Positions 36,934-46,179 are shown, counted from the stretch's first letter. The stretch is 64,000 bases of DNA from Prolixibacteraceae bacterium (GCA_028683385.1 JAQUIJ010000006.1:62001-126000); one strand, 5' to 3'. Numbers and translations: made by a program. The notes: generated by a model not told the origin, from the letters alone.

Positions 36934-37524
36934 ATGAAAACAATGTTAAAAGTTACATTTTTGTTCGCGCTTGTAGCATTTGCGAACACCTTATTTGCAG
37001 CAGGAAATCTAAAAATAAACATGCTTCCTGTAAACGCCGAAAAAGCAGTAGTTACCATCTCTTCAATCTCAAACAGTGACCTCAACATTACAATTGCTGA
37101 TGAAAATGGTAGAATAATTTATTTCAAGGAAAACTCGAATGCAGGAGAAATTTATCGTAAAGTTTTTGACTTCTCGGTTCTTGAAGATGGGATATACAAA
37201 CTTACTGTCGTAAGCAACGATATTACAGCAGAGCGCCAATTTGAAAAGTCACATAGAATGATCAAAGTAGGCGAGGAAAAAACAACTCTTGAGCCTGTCT
37301 TTGGATACGAAGCTGGCATTTTGAGATGCTCGTACCTGAATTTCAACAAAGAAGACATGGCGCTTTACTTCTTTAAAAATAATGAGTTAATCTACTCCAA
37401 AAGTGTCGGTAAGGGATTCAATCTACAGGAAGCATTGAATCTTTCAAAACTCGAAAAAGGGAAATATGAAGTAGTACTTTTCGCAGGCGTAAAACAATTT
37501 ACATACCCAATTCAAATACAATAA
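36934..37524 (+). CDS. secreted protein of unknown function, paralogue B
   Basis: Also 196 residues when started at the ATG at 36934 (MKTMLKVTFLFALVAFANTL), which has the same sequence context (AACACC before ATG) as paralogue A; an in-frame ATG at 36865 would add 23 residues before the signal peptide. The signal peptide and the stretch FGYEAGILRCSYLNFNKEDM through SKSVGKGFNLQEALNLSKL are shared with A, in DNA as well as protein, while residues about 28-115 differ strongly. This suggests duplication followed by gene conversion at the ends. Function unknown. Confidence 0.75.
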   Translation: MKTMLKVTFLFALVAFANTLFAAGNLKINMLPVNAEKAVVTISSISNSDLNITIADENGRIIYFKENSNAGEIYRKVFDFSVLEDGIYKLTVVSNDITAERQFEKSHRMIKVGEEKTTLEPVFGYEAGILRCSYLNFNKEDMALYFFKNNELIYSKSVGKGFNLQEALNLSKLEKGKYEVVLFAGVKQFTYPIQIQ

Positions 37525-37547
37525 ATAGATCCGATTGATCTTGTGAT

Positions 37548-37693
37548 TTAGAAACTGTTTAAATTTAGTTCATTTTGATTTTTCGGATTACCCCGAACCC
37601 TGAAGGGAGCCCGAAAAATCAAAAAAACACCCTTTAGGGTAGGGGTAATTTTTTTGATTTTGGGTATCTTTTCAAATTTTAAACAGTTTCTTA
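37548..37693. repeat. MITE-like element with terminal inverted repeats and TTA direct repeats
   Basis: GAAACTGTTTAAA (37551-37563) is inverted perfectly at 37678-37690; TTA flanks both ends (37548-37550 and 37691-37693) as a possible target-site duplication. Inside, TTTTGATTTTTCGG (37573-37586) pairs with 37611-37624, while ATTACCCC...CCCTGAAGGG (about 37588-37607) can instead pair with CCCTTTAGGGTAGGGGTAAT (37630-37649). It has no coding capacity. Confidence 0.6.
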
Positions 37694-37714
37694 GTCTTTT
37701 ACTCATTTAGTTTT

Positions 37715-37746
37715 AACCTTTCAGGCTCGAACCCTGAAAGGTTTTT
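37715..37746 (+). terminator. terminator hairpin between paralogue B and pgeF
   Basis: AACCTTTCAGG (37715-37725) pairs with CCTGAAAGGTT (37733-37743), then TTT. It resembles the hairpin at 36602. On the minus strand it lacks a T-run, so it mainly serves the plus strand. Confidence 0.65.
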
Positions 37747-38518
37747 AGATTAACCTAATTCCACTCACCATCCGGCCAGTGTCGGCTCCATCGCGGCGAG
37801 CCGAATAAAACAGATCGGCCTGTTCGAATGAGCAGAGCCCCATCAGTTCAATGTTTTTTTCTGAAATACCCGATTCTATCAGTACGGTTTGATTGGCTTC
37901 CCACAAATCAAAGTATGCTCTTCCTTCATTCATCGAAGGCTTGAGTAATGCAGAAGAATTGGTGAAATTAGCTTCAACAACTGACACAACTTCTGGTCCA
38001 ACTTCGTAGGCATGCATGTGAATGGAAGGCCCGATTCCGGCAACAATGTCATCCGGATTGCATCCAAATGTTTCGGTCATCTGCTGAACGGTTTTCTTTG
38101 CGATTTTCGAGATTGTTCCTTTCCAACCAGCATGAATTGCTGCGACCACATTGTTCTGCGGATCGAATAGCAAGATTGGTACACAATCGGCCGTTTGAAC
38201 ACAAACAAACAATCCGGGTTCGTTGGTGATTAACGCATCAGTATCGTCAATTGTACTTTTATAATTTTCGGGGGAAACAACAACAACCCGATCGGAATGC
38301 GTTTGACGGGGAAAAACAAACTGACTAGCATCTGATTCGCACGAAACTGCCAATTCTTTGCGAAATCCAGCGTAAACGGATTCAGAATCGCCCGTAAAGC
38401 GTGGCTTATTACCCGATACCCAACCTTCTTTTGTAGTAACGAAATGGGTAATATTTTTATACTTCTTAAAACTTTCGAATTTAAAAATGGATAACCGTCC
38501 CTGAAGCAACTTTCTCAT
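37745..38518 (-). CDS. pgeF: peptidoglycan editing factor PgeF (YfiH/DUF152 family)
   Basis: A 257-residue protein of the CNF1/YfiH-like multicopper-type fold. The metal-site residues are His74 in FPRQTHSD, Cys112 in QTADCVPIL and His129 in AAIHAGWKGT, all intact. In E. coli the homologue prevents misincorporation of L-Ser in peptidoglycan precursors; other members have purine-nucleoside phosphorylase or laccase-like activity. Length is normal. It stands alone on the minus strand. Confidence 0.9.
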   Translation of the reverse strand: MRKLLQGRLSIFKFESFKKYKNITHFVTTKEGWVSGNKPRFTGDSESVYAGFRKELAVSCESDASQFVFPRQTHSDRVVVVSPENYKSTIDDTDALITNEPGLFVCVQTADCVPILLFDPQNNVVAAIHAGWKGTISKIAKKTVQQMTETFGCNPDDIVAGIGPSIHMHAYEVGPEVVSVVEANFTNSSALLKPSMNEGRAYFDLWEANQTVLIESGISEKNIELMGLCSFEQADLFYSARRDGADTGRMVSGIRLI

Positions 38519-38870
38519 ATCAGTAAAATTTGGCGCAATATTACTCAGCCCGAAGATGGTTAAATATGACTTGTATCACACAATTCAAACTTAAAAGCAG
38601 CTCCAAACCAATATTGCTGATTCTGATAACGGAACTGAAACAAATTTATTACTGAACGTTCTTCTTGTGCTTAAGCAATACCAGCATTAATTGTTATTTT
38701 ATGTTGACAAACACACGTTGCCCGACGCAACCTTTTTCGGCTTTTTAGAATCAATAGTATATGTTTACCAATTACCAACTTACTTAAAAACCAAAAACAT
38801 GGAACGGCCTCCACCTAAAACTCACCTTATTTTGAAAACAACAAATTTGTTAACGAAAAAACTAAAGACA

Positions 38871-39275
38871 ATGAAAACAACAATTTTTAGATTCAGCGTA
38901 TTCATCCTGTTATTCACTTTAATGGGGGCAGGTTGTGAGAAAAAAGAGGATGTAATAGCAGATGATTATGTTCTGGTTGAGAATATAAGTGCCAAAGTGT
39001 TTAAATCCCTTAAAAGTTTGGATGAGAATAATAATCCAAAAGATTATGATTGGGCTATTTCTACAAACGAAGACTATTTTGGTTTAGCTGAAACTCCAAT
39101 CGATGACAATATTTTAGCTCCCTTAAACCTAACTGATGACTTCAAGATATCAGGATTAAAAATCGTAATAAGTGGAAAAAAATATCTAAAGCGAAATCAA
39201 GTTTTAACAAGTCCAAACTTTAAGAATGGATTTGGATATGCCTTTGAGATAACAGCCATTAAAAAATTAAACTAA
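38871..39275 (+). CDS. small lipoprotein next to the M43 metalloprotease
   Basis: A 134-residue protein begun at the ATG at 38871, which gives a lipoprotein signal (TLMGAGCEKK, Cys22); an upstream in-frame ATG at 38691 would add 60 residues with no signal function. The mature part has a repeated-strand look (ISAKVFKSLKSLDENNNPKDYDWAIST, FKISGLKIVISGKKYLKRNQVL). I do not recognise a family. It precedes the protease gene by 11 bp and is probably co-transcribed, so it could be an anchor, chaperone or inhibitor of the protease; this is inference. Confidence 0.65.
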   Translation: MKTTIFRFSVFILLFTLMGAGCEKKEDVIADDYVLVENISAKVFKSLKSLDENNNPKDYDWAISTNEDYFGLAETPIDDNILAPLNLTDDFKISGLKIVISGKKYLKRNQVLTSPNFKNGFGYAFEITAIKKLN

Positions 39276-39286
39276 ACAACAATTTT

Positions 39287-41098
39287 ATGAGAAAATTTCT
39301 ATTGCTTTTGATTATTGCCTTAAATTTCGTTGTTAATAATACCACGGCTCAAAAATGTGGTTCATCACTAAACATGCCGTTGATACAAAAGGAAAACCCC
39401 GAATTGTATAATCGACTTTTACAGATTGAAAACCATACTAATGCATTTATTAATAATACGCAGTTAAAATCAGCAACAGTTAGTAATATAATCAGGATAC
39501 CAGTGGTCGTCCATGTCCTGTGGAATACTTCTAGTCAAAATATTTCTGATGATCAGGTTCAATCCCAAATCGAAGTATTAAATGAAGACTTTAGAAGACT
39601 AAATGCAGACAAATCTAATACTCCAAGTGCCTTCTCCTCTGCTGCCTCAGATCCTGAAATTGAATTCTTCCTTGCCTGTATTGATCCAAATGGTAACACT
39701 ACTAACGGAATAACACGAACTCAGACCAATTTAACATCTTTCAGTATTAAGACTAACGCTGATGGAACCATAAATGAAACAACTACAAGGATAAAGTTCA
39801 CTTCTTTAGGAGGGCGTGATGCCTGGCCCTCAAACAGGTACCTTAATATTTGGACATGTAATTTGTCAAGCACTTTGCTTGGATATGCACAGTTTCCAGG
39901 TATTGGACAGGCAAATACTGATGGGGTTGTCATTAAGTACAATTGTTTTGGTAAACGAGGAACTCTAGACCCTACCTTTAACAAAGGGCGTACATCAACC
40001 CACGAGATTGGTCATTGGTTAAACTTGAGGCACATTTGGGGTGATGATGACAATAAAGATGGAACATGTACTTCAAATGAATGTTCTGGATCTGATTTTG
40101 TAGCCGATACCCCAAATCAGGGAGAGAGTAGCAGCGGAACTCCCACTTTTCCCAAACTTGATTGTTGTACCAATGTAACTCCAGGTGTTATGTTTATGAA
40201 TTTTATGGATTATACGGATGATGCAGGCCTGAATTTATTTACAACGGGTCAAACTAATAGAATGAGGGCTTTATTTGCAACTGGTGGTTTCAGGCAGTGT
40301 TTTGTATCTAATCCGGTCATAGATAATTGGTGTCAATCTTTAATTTTCTATTCCGGCTCCTCCGTCGTCTGCTCTTCAGGTACAACATTTACTGTAAACA
40401 ATGCTACAGGATACACCGTTAGCTGGACATGCAGTACAAACATCTCGTTTGATCATCAAACCGGTAACAACAAAACATTTACAGCCGCTGGTACAGGTAC
40501 AGGGACAATACAGGCAATTTTAATTTCAGGCTGTGGTAATATTACCTTACCAGCAAAAACTGTTTGGGTAGGGCTACCTGTAATTACAAGCATTTCAGGC
40601 CCTTCTAGCGTAAGTGTCAACCAACCAGCATCATTTACTACTCAACTTTCTTTGGACAGTTATCCTGATAGTTATTATTGGACAACAAGTCCATCGTCTG
40701 GAGTAACTATGTATCCTGATGGACGATATGCAAGTATGTCATTTGCCAATTCGGGCACTTATCAAGTGGTTGCACGGGCGCATAACAGCTGTGGATGGAG
40801 TGATTATTTTGTAACCTATATAGATGTATTAGATGGTTTTTCTTTGGCGATTTCGCCCAACCCAACTACCACCGAAGCAATAATTGAGCTTGTTAGCACC
40901 TCTACCGAAAAAGCCACGAAGGAAACCGAATGGAACCTTGAAGTTTACGATGCTATGCAAAGCATGAAAGCCAAAGTAGAAAAGATAAAAAGCAACAAAC
41001 AAACACTCAGCACCTCTGGCTGGAAAGAAGGTGTTTACGTTGTACGTGCTATAATTGGCAAGGACATAATTACCGGGAAGCTGGTGGTTAAACCATAA
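39287..41098 (+). CDS. secreted M43 (pappalysin-like) metalloprotease with type IX sorting domain
   Basis: A 603-residue protein with a signal peptide (about 1-21, ending NTTAQ). The catalytic domain holds the zinc motif HEIGHWLNLRH (His239, Glu240, His243, His249), followed by IWGDD, Cys-rich loops and the Met-turn MNFMDYTDD. After it come PKD/Ig-like repeats (about 365-510, VGLPVITSISGPSSVSVNQP). The C-terminal about 75 residues, from LAISPNPTTTEAII to ITGKLVVKP, are a type A sorting domain, so it should be exported by the type IX system (PorZ is encoded at 11059) and released or attached at the surface. The gene pair with the upstream lipoprotein is more A+T-rich than its surroundings, perhaps recently acquired. 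Confidence 0.9.
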   Translation: MRKFLLLLIIALNFVVNNTTAQKCGSSLNMPLIQKENPELYNRLLQIENHTNAFINNTQLKSATVSNIIRIPVVVHVLWNTSSQNISDDQVQSQIEVLNEDFRRLNADKSNTPSAFSSAASDPEIEFFLACIDPNGNTTNGITRTQTNLTSFSIKTNADGTINETTTRIKFTSLGGRDAWPSNRYLNIWTCNLSSTLLGYAQFPGIGQANTDGVVIKYNCFGKRGTLDPTFNKGRTSTHEIGHWLNLRHIWGDDDNKDGTCTSNECSGSDFVADTPNQGESSSGTPTFPKLDCCTNVTPGVMFMNFMDYTDDAGLNLFTTGQTNRMRALFATGGFRQCFVSNPVIDNWCQSLIFYSGSSVVCSSGTTFTVNNATGYTVSWTCSTNISFDHQTGNNKTFTAAGTGTGTIQAILISGCGNITLPAKTVWVGLPVITSISGPSSVSVNQPASFTTQLSLDSYPDSYYWTTSPSSGVTMYPDGRYASMSFANSGTYQVVARAHNSCGWSDYFVTYIDVLDGFSLAISPNPTTTEAIIELVSTSTEKATKETEWNLEVYDAMQSMKAKVEKIKSNKQTLSTSGWKEGVYVVRAIIGKDIITGKLVVKP

Positions 41099-41116
41099 TT
41101 TCATAGACTGCTATAG

Positions 41117-41152
41117 GATTCCGCCCGTTTTTAAACAGACGGAATCTTTTTC
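41117..41152 (+). terminator. terminator behind the metalloprotease gene
   Basis: GATTCCG (41117-41123) pairs with CGGAATC (41140-41146), with an inner GTTT/AAAC pair, then TTTTTC. Confidence 0.7.
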
Positions 41153-41159
41153 TTCCCCA

Positions 41160-41400
41160 AAAATCGGGTTTCCAAGCCCGACTCATTTCAGTTCGTTCTA
41201 AAAACCGAGTTTCCAGGGCAAACTGGTTTCAGTTCTAACAATCGACTGAGTTTTCAGGGCAAACTCGATTGAATTCTGCTAAGAAACTGAGTTTTCGGGT
41301 CGCTTTTTTTCTTTTGAGCTAAGAAACTGAGTTCCCAGTCCCAAAAGATTCAGGTTCGGATAATCGACCGGGTTTCCGGTCAATACATTTTTCAAATTAG
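41160..41400. repeat. degenerate tandem repeat, about six 40-bp units
   Basis: Units begin at about 41160, 41200, 41240, 41281, 41321 and 41361. Each contains a variant of AACTGAGTTTCCAGG, then CAAACT and a TTTCAGTTC-like end. The spacing is a steady 40-41 bp while bases have drifted. It is not a CRISPR array, since there are no conserved repeats with unique spacers. It has no coding capacity and lies between the metalloprotease and the DUF6261 gene. Confidence 0.65.
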
Positions 41401-41547
41401 CCCAAAATGAAAGTATTTTTCAATCGTATAAACATCAGTCTGGTATGAAATTTCAGAAAATATTCAATTTAACATGCTCATTGAATGATTATTTGAAAAT
41501 TATGTGGTAAATTGTATCATAATCTTTCACTCTTAATTTATATCCAA

Positions 41548-42294
41548 ATGAAATTCAAACTTGAACCATTACGTCTGGCTGGATTAAGTAACATGGAAGC
41601 CGGACAATTAATCATCCGTCATTTAAGCGATCTGGAGTCCATCGACTCTTCGTTGTTCACCGATGCGCCTTTTAACTCTTACCTGCAAACACTATCCAAT
41701 CAATCGGTATTGTTCCAAAAAGGACTTGCCCAGGTACGTAAAAACGAGGAAACGCAAAAAATTGATTTGGCCGATGCTGATCGCGACAAATCTACTGTCG
41801 CTTTTGGAAGGGCACTGAAATTATACGCGGTATCCGACGATCCGGAAGAGGTGGAGGCCAGCCGCGGGTTGAGTATTTTATTTGATAGTTTTAAAAATCT
41901 GGCCACACTTAGTTACGAAGCCGAAACGATTGCGATTGATAAGCTGGTTAGCGAACTGGCAAGTCCGGGTTATAGTTCGAAAGTAAACTTGTTACAAATG
42001 GGCCGGTATGTTGAACGATTACAGAATACCAACAATAACTTTAAGTCACTTTTTGGCGGACGAATGGTTACTGCAGCCACGACCGAAAGTTACGACCTGA
42101 AAGCTATCCGTAGCGAAACGATTACTAAATACGGTGAGTTTACCACTTATGTGCTTGCTATGGCTAAAGCGTTGGAAGCTCCGCTGTTTGTTCAAACCCT
42201 CAGCCTGCTGAATACGGCCCGTAAATATTATGCCGACCTGCTGGCACGACGCACGGCCATTAATGACAAAAAAACAGAACCGACTGCGCAATAA
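41548..42294 (+). CDS. DUF6261-like protein of unknown function
   Basis: A 248-residue cytoplasmic protein when started at the ATG at 41548 (MKFKLEPLRLAGLSNMEAGQ); the in-frame TTG at 41512 is unlikely. It is all-helical, without signal peptide or membrane segment. The overall pattern (an opening with LRxxEHxQ-like residues, ALKLYAVSDDPEEVEASRGLSILFDSF in the middle) recalls the Bacteroidota-specific DUF6261 family, whose role is unknown; my family assignment is tentative. It is single and followed by a strong terminator. Confidence 0.6.
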   Translation: MKFKLEPLRLAGLSNMEAGQLIIRHLSDLESIDSSLFTDAPFNSYLQTLSNQSVLFQKGLAQVRKNEETQKIDLADADRDKSTVAFGRALKLYAVSDDPEEVEASRGLSILFDSFKNLATLSYEAETIAIDKLVSELASPGYSSKVNLLQMGRYVERLQNTNNNFKSLFGGRMVTAATTESYDLKAIRSETITKYGEFTTYVLAMAKALEAPLFVQTLSLLNTARKYYADLLARRTAINDKKTEPTAQ

Positions 42295-42319
42295 ATGAAT
42301 TGTGGTGGATGAACAACCC

Positions 42320-42366
42320 AAACCCGCTAACCCTTTTTATAAAGCGAAAGCGGGTTTATTTTTTTC
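42320..42366 (+). terminator. terminator behind the DUF6261-like gene
   Basis: AAACCCGCT (42320-42328) pairs with AGCGGGTTT (42349-42357), followed by a run of T's interrupted by one A. The remaining gap to phoU (42367-42550) holds nothing I can identify. Confidence 0.85.
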
Positions 42367-42550
42367 AACACTTTGTTTCGTGCGAAACGAGTTTATTGCC
42401 TTGTTCAGCTCCTTCTCGCAGACGATTTTGTGTTATATCTTTATTTTCTATAAATATTTCACTCCTCTGGAGTTGAAGACATAATGCTGATTTTTTCCTC
42501 TCCCTCTGTCAATTGAGACTGATCACTTTCCTTTTTCCTTTTCCTAATGA

Positions 42551-43216
42551 CTATTGCATATTCTTCTTGTGCTTCACGATTTCGCCTTCAACTACAAAGG
42601 TGATTGACTCGGCGATGTTGTTGGAGTAGCTGGCAATACGCTCAATGAGGTTCACAATAATCAAAATATTGGATGCCACTACCACAACTTCTGATTTGTG
42701 CATCATTTCTGACAGAATCTTTGCAGCGATGGTTTCGCAACCTTCTTTTAACAAAGACGAACGACGATAAATTTTCTGGCAGTATTCCAGGTCGTGTGTT
42801 TTAACCAATTCCACAACATCGGCAAAAAGCAAGGTGGTTATTTCGCTCACATTTTCAACGCCCAGGTCGGCCACCAGTTGGCGGTAGTCTTCGAGTGGCT
42901 CAATGCGTTTGGCAATGCTTACTGCATGGTCTCCAACTCTTTCCAAATCGTTGTTGATTTTCAGGGCTGAAAGAATATAGCGCAGGTCGGATGCAACGGG
43001 TTGTTGCAAGGCAAAAATCTTTTGGCACAGCCTGTCAATTTTTACATCAAGCGTATCAACCGCATTATCATCGTTGATCACTTTCTTGGCCAGCTTCAGG
43101 TCATATTCTTTTAATGCCCTAAGCGCATCGTTTATTTGCTGGTTCACTTGCGAACACATCTGCACCACCTTGTGGTCCAGCTTCTCAAGCTCCGAATCGA
43201 ATATTCTGTTTTCCAT
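42551..43216 (-). CDS. phoU: phosphate transport regulator PhoU
   Basis: A 221-residue helical protein made of two PhoU three-helix repeats, each with the E/DxxxD metal-binding pattern. I place the start at the ATG at 43216 (MENRIFDSELEKLDHKVVQMC), which is the family start; the open frame reaches back to 43330 but that part overlaps pstB and looks non-coding. PhoU connects the PstSCAB transporter with the PhoR/PhoB two-component system and damps it when phosphate is plentiful. It is the last gene of the pst operon; phoR and phoB are not in the window. Confidence 0.93.
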   Translation of the reverse strand: MENRIFDSELEKLDHKVVQMCSQVNQQINDALRALKEYDLKLAKKVINDDNAVDTLDVKIDRLCQKIFALQQPVASDLRYILSALKINNDLERVGDHAVSIAKRIEPLEDYRQLVADLGVENVSEITTLLFADVVELVKTHDLEYCQKIYRRSSLLKEGCETIAAKILSEMMHKSEVVVVASNILIIVNLIERIASYSNNIAESITFVVEGEIVKHKKNMQ

Positions 43217-43326
43217 GCGTTTTAGTTCCTGAAGGATTGAATTATTGAAGGATTGTTGTTGTGTTGCCAGTTGCAGAATACGAGTTGCGGGTAAAAAAAC
43301 TCGAAACACGCAACCTGTAACAGTTT

Positions 43327-44085
43327 TCAACCAAACCGTCCGGTAATGTAATCTTCGGTTTGTTTTTTATCCGGATTGGTAAATAGCTTCTTGGTCTTAT
43401 CGTATTCGATCAGTTCGCCCAGATAGAAAAAAGCCGTGTTGTCGCTGATTCGTGCAGCCTGCTGCATGTTGTGAGTCACAATTACAATGGTGTAGTTTTC
43501 TTTCAGTTGAACGATCAGTTCTTCAATTTTCGAAGTCGACAGCGGATCGAGTGCACTGGCCGGTTCGTCCATCAACACGATTTCAGGATTAACTGCCAAC
43601 GTTCTTGCAATACAAAGTCGTTGCTGCTGTCCTCCGGATAGTCCCAGGGCTGAATCGCCCAAACGGTCTTTCACTTCGTCCCAAATGGCGGCATTTTTCA
43701 GCGCTGTTTCAACAATTTCATCGAGCTGTTTCCGGTCTTTCAGTCCGTTGATACGCGGGCCATAAGCGATGTTTTCGTATATCGATTTTGCAAACGGATT
43801 CGACTTCTGAAATACCATTCCCACCTTTTTCCGGAGGGTGACCACGTCAATGTTATGGTCGTAAATATTTATGCCGTCAATCAGTATGTTTCCTTCAATT
43901 TTCACGCCGTCAATCAGGTCATTCATGCGGTTTAAGCTTCTGAGGAATGTCGATTTCCCACATCCTGACGGGCCAATAAAAGCAGTCACCTTTTTCTCCG
44001 GGATTTTGATGGAAATTTTTTTCAGAGCCTGTTTTGCTCCGTAATAAAGATCCATGTTCTCGGTAAGTATTTTTTCAACAGTCAT
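43327..44085 (-). CDS. pstB: phosphate ABC transporter ATP-binding protein PstB
   Basis: A 252-residue ATPase of the phosphate importer. Walker A is GPSGCGKST, the signature [16 protein letters not shown] and Walker [15 protein letters not shown] are intact. The start at 44085 ([16 protein letters not shown]) lies one base after the pstA stop; the frame is open back to 44127 but this would overlap pstA. Typical length for PstB. Gene order pstC-pstA-pstB-phoU is the classical one. Confidence 0.96.
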   Translation of the reverse strand: MTVEKILTENMDLYYGAKQALKKISIKIPEKKVTAFIGPSGCGKSTFLRSLNRMNDLIDGVKIEGNILIDGINIYDHNIDVVTLRKKVGMVFQKSNPFAKSIYENIAYGPRINGLKDRKQLDEIVETALKNAAIWDEVKDRLGDSALGLSGGQQQRLCIARTLAVNPEIVLMDEPASALDPLSTSKIEELIVQLKENYTIVIVTHNMQQAARISDNTAFFYLGELIEYDKTKKLFTNPDKKQTEDYITGRFG

Positions 44086-44086
44086 A

Positions 44087-44995
44087 TTAATTTGATTTTT
44101 TCTGTCTGATTCGGTATCGTAAAACAATGGCTGAAATATTCAGGATAAACGTAAGCGCCAAAAGAACTAACGTAGTTCCAAATTGTATGGGCAGGGTCTG
44201 ATCGACATTGGCCGATTGCGTGGTCATTACATAAATGTGGTATCCCAAAACCATAAACTGGTCGCTGAATGAGGCGGGAAGTGTTGCAACATAATAGGCC
44301 ACTCCGGTGAAAAGAATTGGAGCAACTTCGCCAGCCCCGCGGCTAACAGCCAAAATAGTTCCGGTCATAATTCCTGAAATAGAACCCGGAAGAACGACTT
44401 TCCAGATGGTTTGCCATTTGGTAGCTCCCAATGCCAGGCTAGCCGCACGTAAATCTTTTGGTACCGTTTTCAAGGCTTCTTCAACCGAAACGATGACAAC
44501 TGGTAACGTGAGTAGCGCCATAGTTAAACTGGCCCAGAGAATATTGGGTTGTCCCCATTTTAACTGGCCGCCCATAAAGGTATTGTCCATTTGTACACCT
44601 ACAAACTTGATGAAGAAGCCGAGACCAAACAGGCCGTAAATAATGGATGGAATTACAGCCAGCGTGCGCACCGCAAAACGGATAACCTTTGCAATAATGG
44701 CATTTTCGTTGGCATATTCGGTGAGGTAAATGGCGGTAATTGTACCGAACGGAACAGCGGCAACCGACATGATTATAACCAGTAAAGCTGTTCCGTATAT
44801 TGCCGGAAAGATTCCGCCTTTGGTCATCCCGTCTTCAGGGAAACTGGTCAGGAATTCCCAGGAGATCTGGTCTTTTCCGCCAATGACAATTACGGCGATC
44901 ATCACCACGATAATCGCTATAATCAGTAATGCTGATGAAAGCGTGAGCCCTTCGATCAGAATACCTTTGATATTATTTTTGAAGCTCTTGATCAT
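44087..44995 (-). CDS. pstA: phosphate ABC transporter permease PstA
   Basis: A 302-residue inner-membrane permease with six transmembrane helices and the EAA-type coupling loop ([38 protein letters not shown]). The 4-bp overlap with pstC (ATGA) indicates coupled translation. It forms the channel with PstC. Confidence 0.95.
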   Translation of the reverse strand: MIKSFKNNIKGILIEGLTLSSALLIIAIIVVMIAVIVIGGKDQISWEFLTSFPEDGMTKGGIFPAIYGTALLVIIMSVAAVPFGTITAIYLTEYANENAIIAKVIRFAVRTLAVIPSIIYGLFGLGFFIKFVGVQMDNTFMGGQLKWGQPNILWASLTMALLTLPVVIVSVEEALKTVPKDLRAASLALGATKWQTIWKVVLPGSISGIMTGTILAVSRGAGEVAPILFTGVAYYVATLPASFSDQFMVLGYHIYVMTTQSANVDQTLPIQFGTTLVLLALTFILNISAIVLRYRIRQKKSN

Positions 44996-46179
44996 TTTCC
45001 CTGTATTCTTTTCATTAATTTTCCTTTCACGTAGAATTCAGCAATGGCATTCAGGATAAAAGTGAAGATGAACAACAACGATCCGATGAGAAAGAGCACA
45101 TTGTAATGGGTATCACCAAAAACCACTTCGGCCATTTCGGCGCCAATGGTGGCGGCTAGTGTGCGAACCGATTCGAACGGATTTAAGCCCATTAGTGCCG
45201 CATTACCGGTTGCCATTAGGGCAATCATGGTTTCGCCAAACACGCGGCCAATTCCAAGAAGTACCGCGGCAAAAATTCCCGGTGTTGCTGCCGGAAGAAT
45301 GACAAAAAAAGCAGTCTGCCATTTGGAAGCACCCAAGGCCAGGCTGGCTTCGTTGAATGTTTTCGGAACAGCGGTAAGTGCATCTTCGGTGATGGTGAAA
45401 ATAATCGGGATAGCTGCAATACCCATGGCAATACCACCAACAAACGAGTTTAGGCGGGTATCGTAATGAAACATACTCTGTAGAAAAGAGGCGAGTACCA
45501 TTAAAGCAAAAAAACCGATCACTACTGACGGAAATCCGGCCAACAGTTCGATGGTTGGTTTTATAATTTCTTTCATCCGCCGGCTTGCAAACGACGCCGT
45601 GTACAATGCAGCCAGAATAGCAATGGGTGCGGCGAATAAAATGGAAATAACGGTAATCTTAAATGTGCCAATTATTAGAGCGATAATTCCATAACGGGGA
45701 TTTTCCGAAACTGGCACCCAGTCTTTGGTCAACAATGATTTTAGTGCACTTCGATTGTCGTCGAAACCACTTCCGGCGCTGACGGTATAGCTTTTATCCG
45801 AATCGGCAGATTGCGATGACTTATCGGTAACTTCACCATAAGTCTCCTGAACGTTGCTATCCGCTGATTGGTCTGTCACTTCGCCGTAAGTTTCCTGAAC
45901 TTCCGGAGCGTTCGATTGATCAGTGACTTCACCGTATGTTTCCTGCACTTCAGCCGAGGCCTCAGTTTTTGCAGGCGCTTTTCCTGTCTTGAAAATTGGG
46001 AAGGATTCCCTGAATACAAAAATGAAAATCAGGACAACGATCGTGATTGACAAATAAGCAACCCCTTTGATTATTTTCTCGGCCAGATAATCGCTCCACC
46101 TGAATTTTCGTTGGGTAATGTCGATCAGACCAGAACTATTTTCCGTTGATTTTTTCCCCTTTTTGGTTTTTTTTGTCAT
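44992..46179 (-). CDS. pstC: phosphate ABC transporter permease PstC with a repeat-bearing periplasmic insert
   Basis: A 395-residue permease, about 100 residues longer than E. coli PstC. I start at the ATG at 46179 (MTKKTKKGKKSTENSS). After the first transmembrane helix (about 42-66) comes an acidic, low-complexity periplasmic stretch (about 67-140) containing a 16-residue unit, VQETYGEVTD plus a variable six, three times in a row. The rest is normal: EEA-like coupling loop EDALTAVPKTFNEASLALGASKWQTAFFVILPAATPGI and six core helices. The insert is not needed for transport in known homologues and may contact PstS or the wall. Confidence 0.92.
   Translation of the reverse strand: MTKKTKKGKKSTENSSGLIDITQRKFRWSDYLAEKIIKGVAYLSITIVVLIFIFVFRESFPIFKTGKAPAKTEASAEVQETYGEVTDQSNAPEVQETYGEVTDQSADSNVQETYGEVTDKSSQSADSDKSYTVSAGSGFDDNRSALKSLLTKDWVPVSENPRYGIIALIIGTFKITVISILFAAPIAILAALYTASFASRRMKEIIKPTIELLAGFPSVVIGFFALMVLASFLQSMFHYDTRLNSFVGGIAMGIAAIPIIFTITEDALTAVPKTFNEASLALGASKWQTAFFVILPAATPGIFAAVLLGIGRVFGETMIALMATGNAALMGLNPFESVRTLAATIGAEMAEVVFGDTHYNVLFLIGSLLFIFTFILNAIAEFYVKGKLMKRIQGK
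45823..45948. repeat. three 48-bp direct repeats inside pstC
   Basis: Three in-frame copies of a unit encoding VQETYGEVTD, with their first codons at 45948, 45900 and 45852 (minus strand), exactly 48 bp apart. Synonymous changes between copies (for example ACCATAAGT, GCCGTAAGT, ACCGTATGT on the plus strand) show that the protein sequence has been held while DNA drifted. Confidence 0.85.

Noticed and set aside
38691-38870. N-terminal extension of 60 residues for the small lipoprotein
   Set aside because: It would bury the lipoprotein signal inside the protein; the ATG at 38871 gives a normal lipobox.
41160-41400. Possible CRISPR array
   Set aside because: Units are about 40 bp, back to back, with drifted sequence and no unique spacers; no cas genes are in the window.
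43217-43330. N-terminal extension of PhoU
   Set aside because: It overlaps the pstB stop, is absent from known PhoU proteins and has no family-like sequence.
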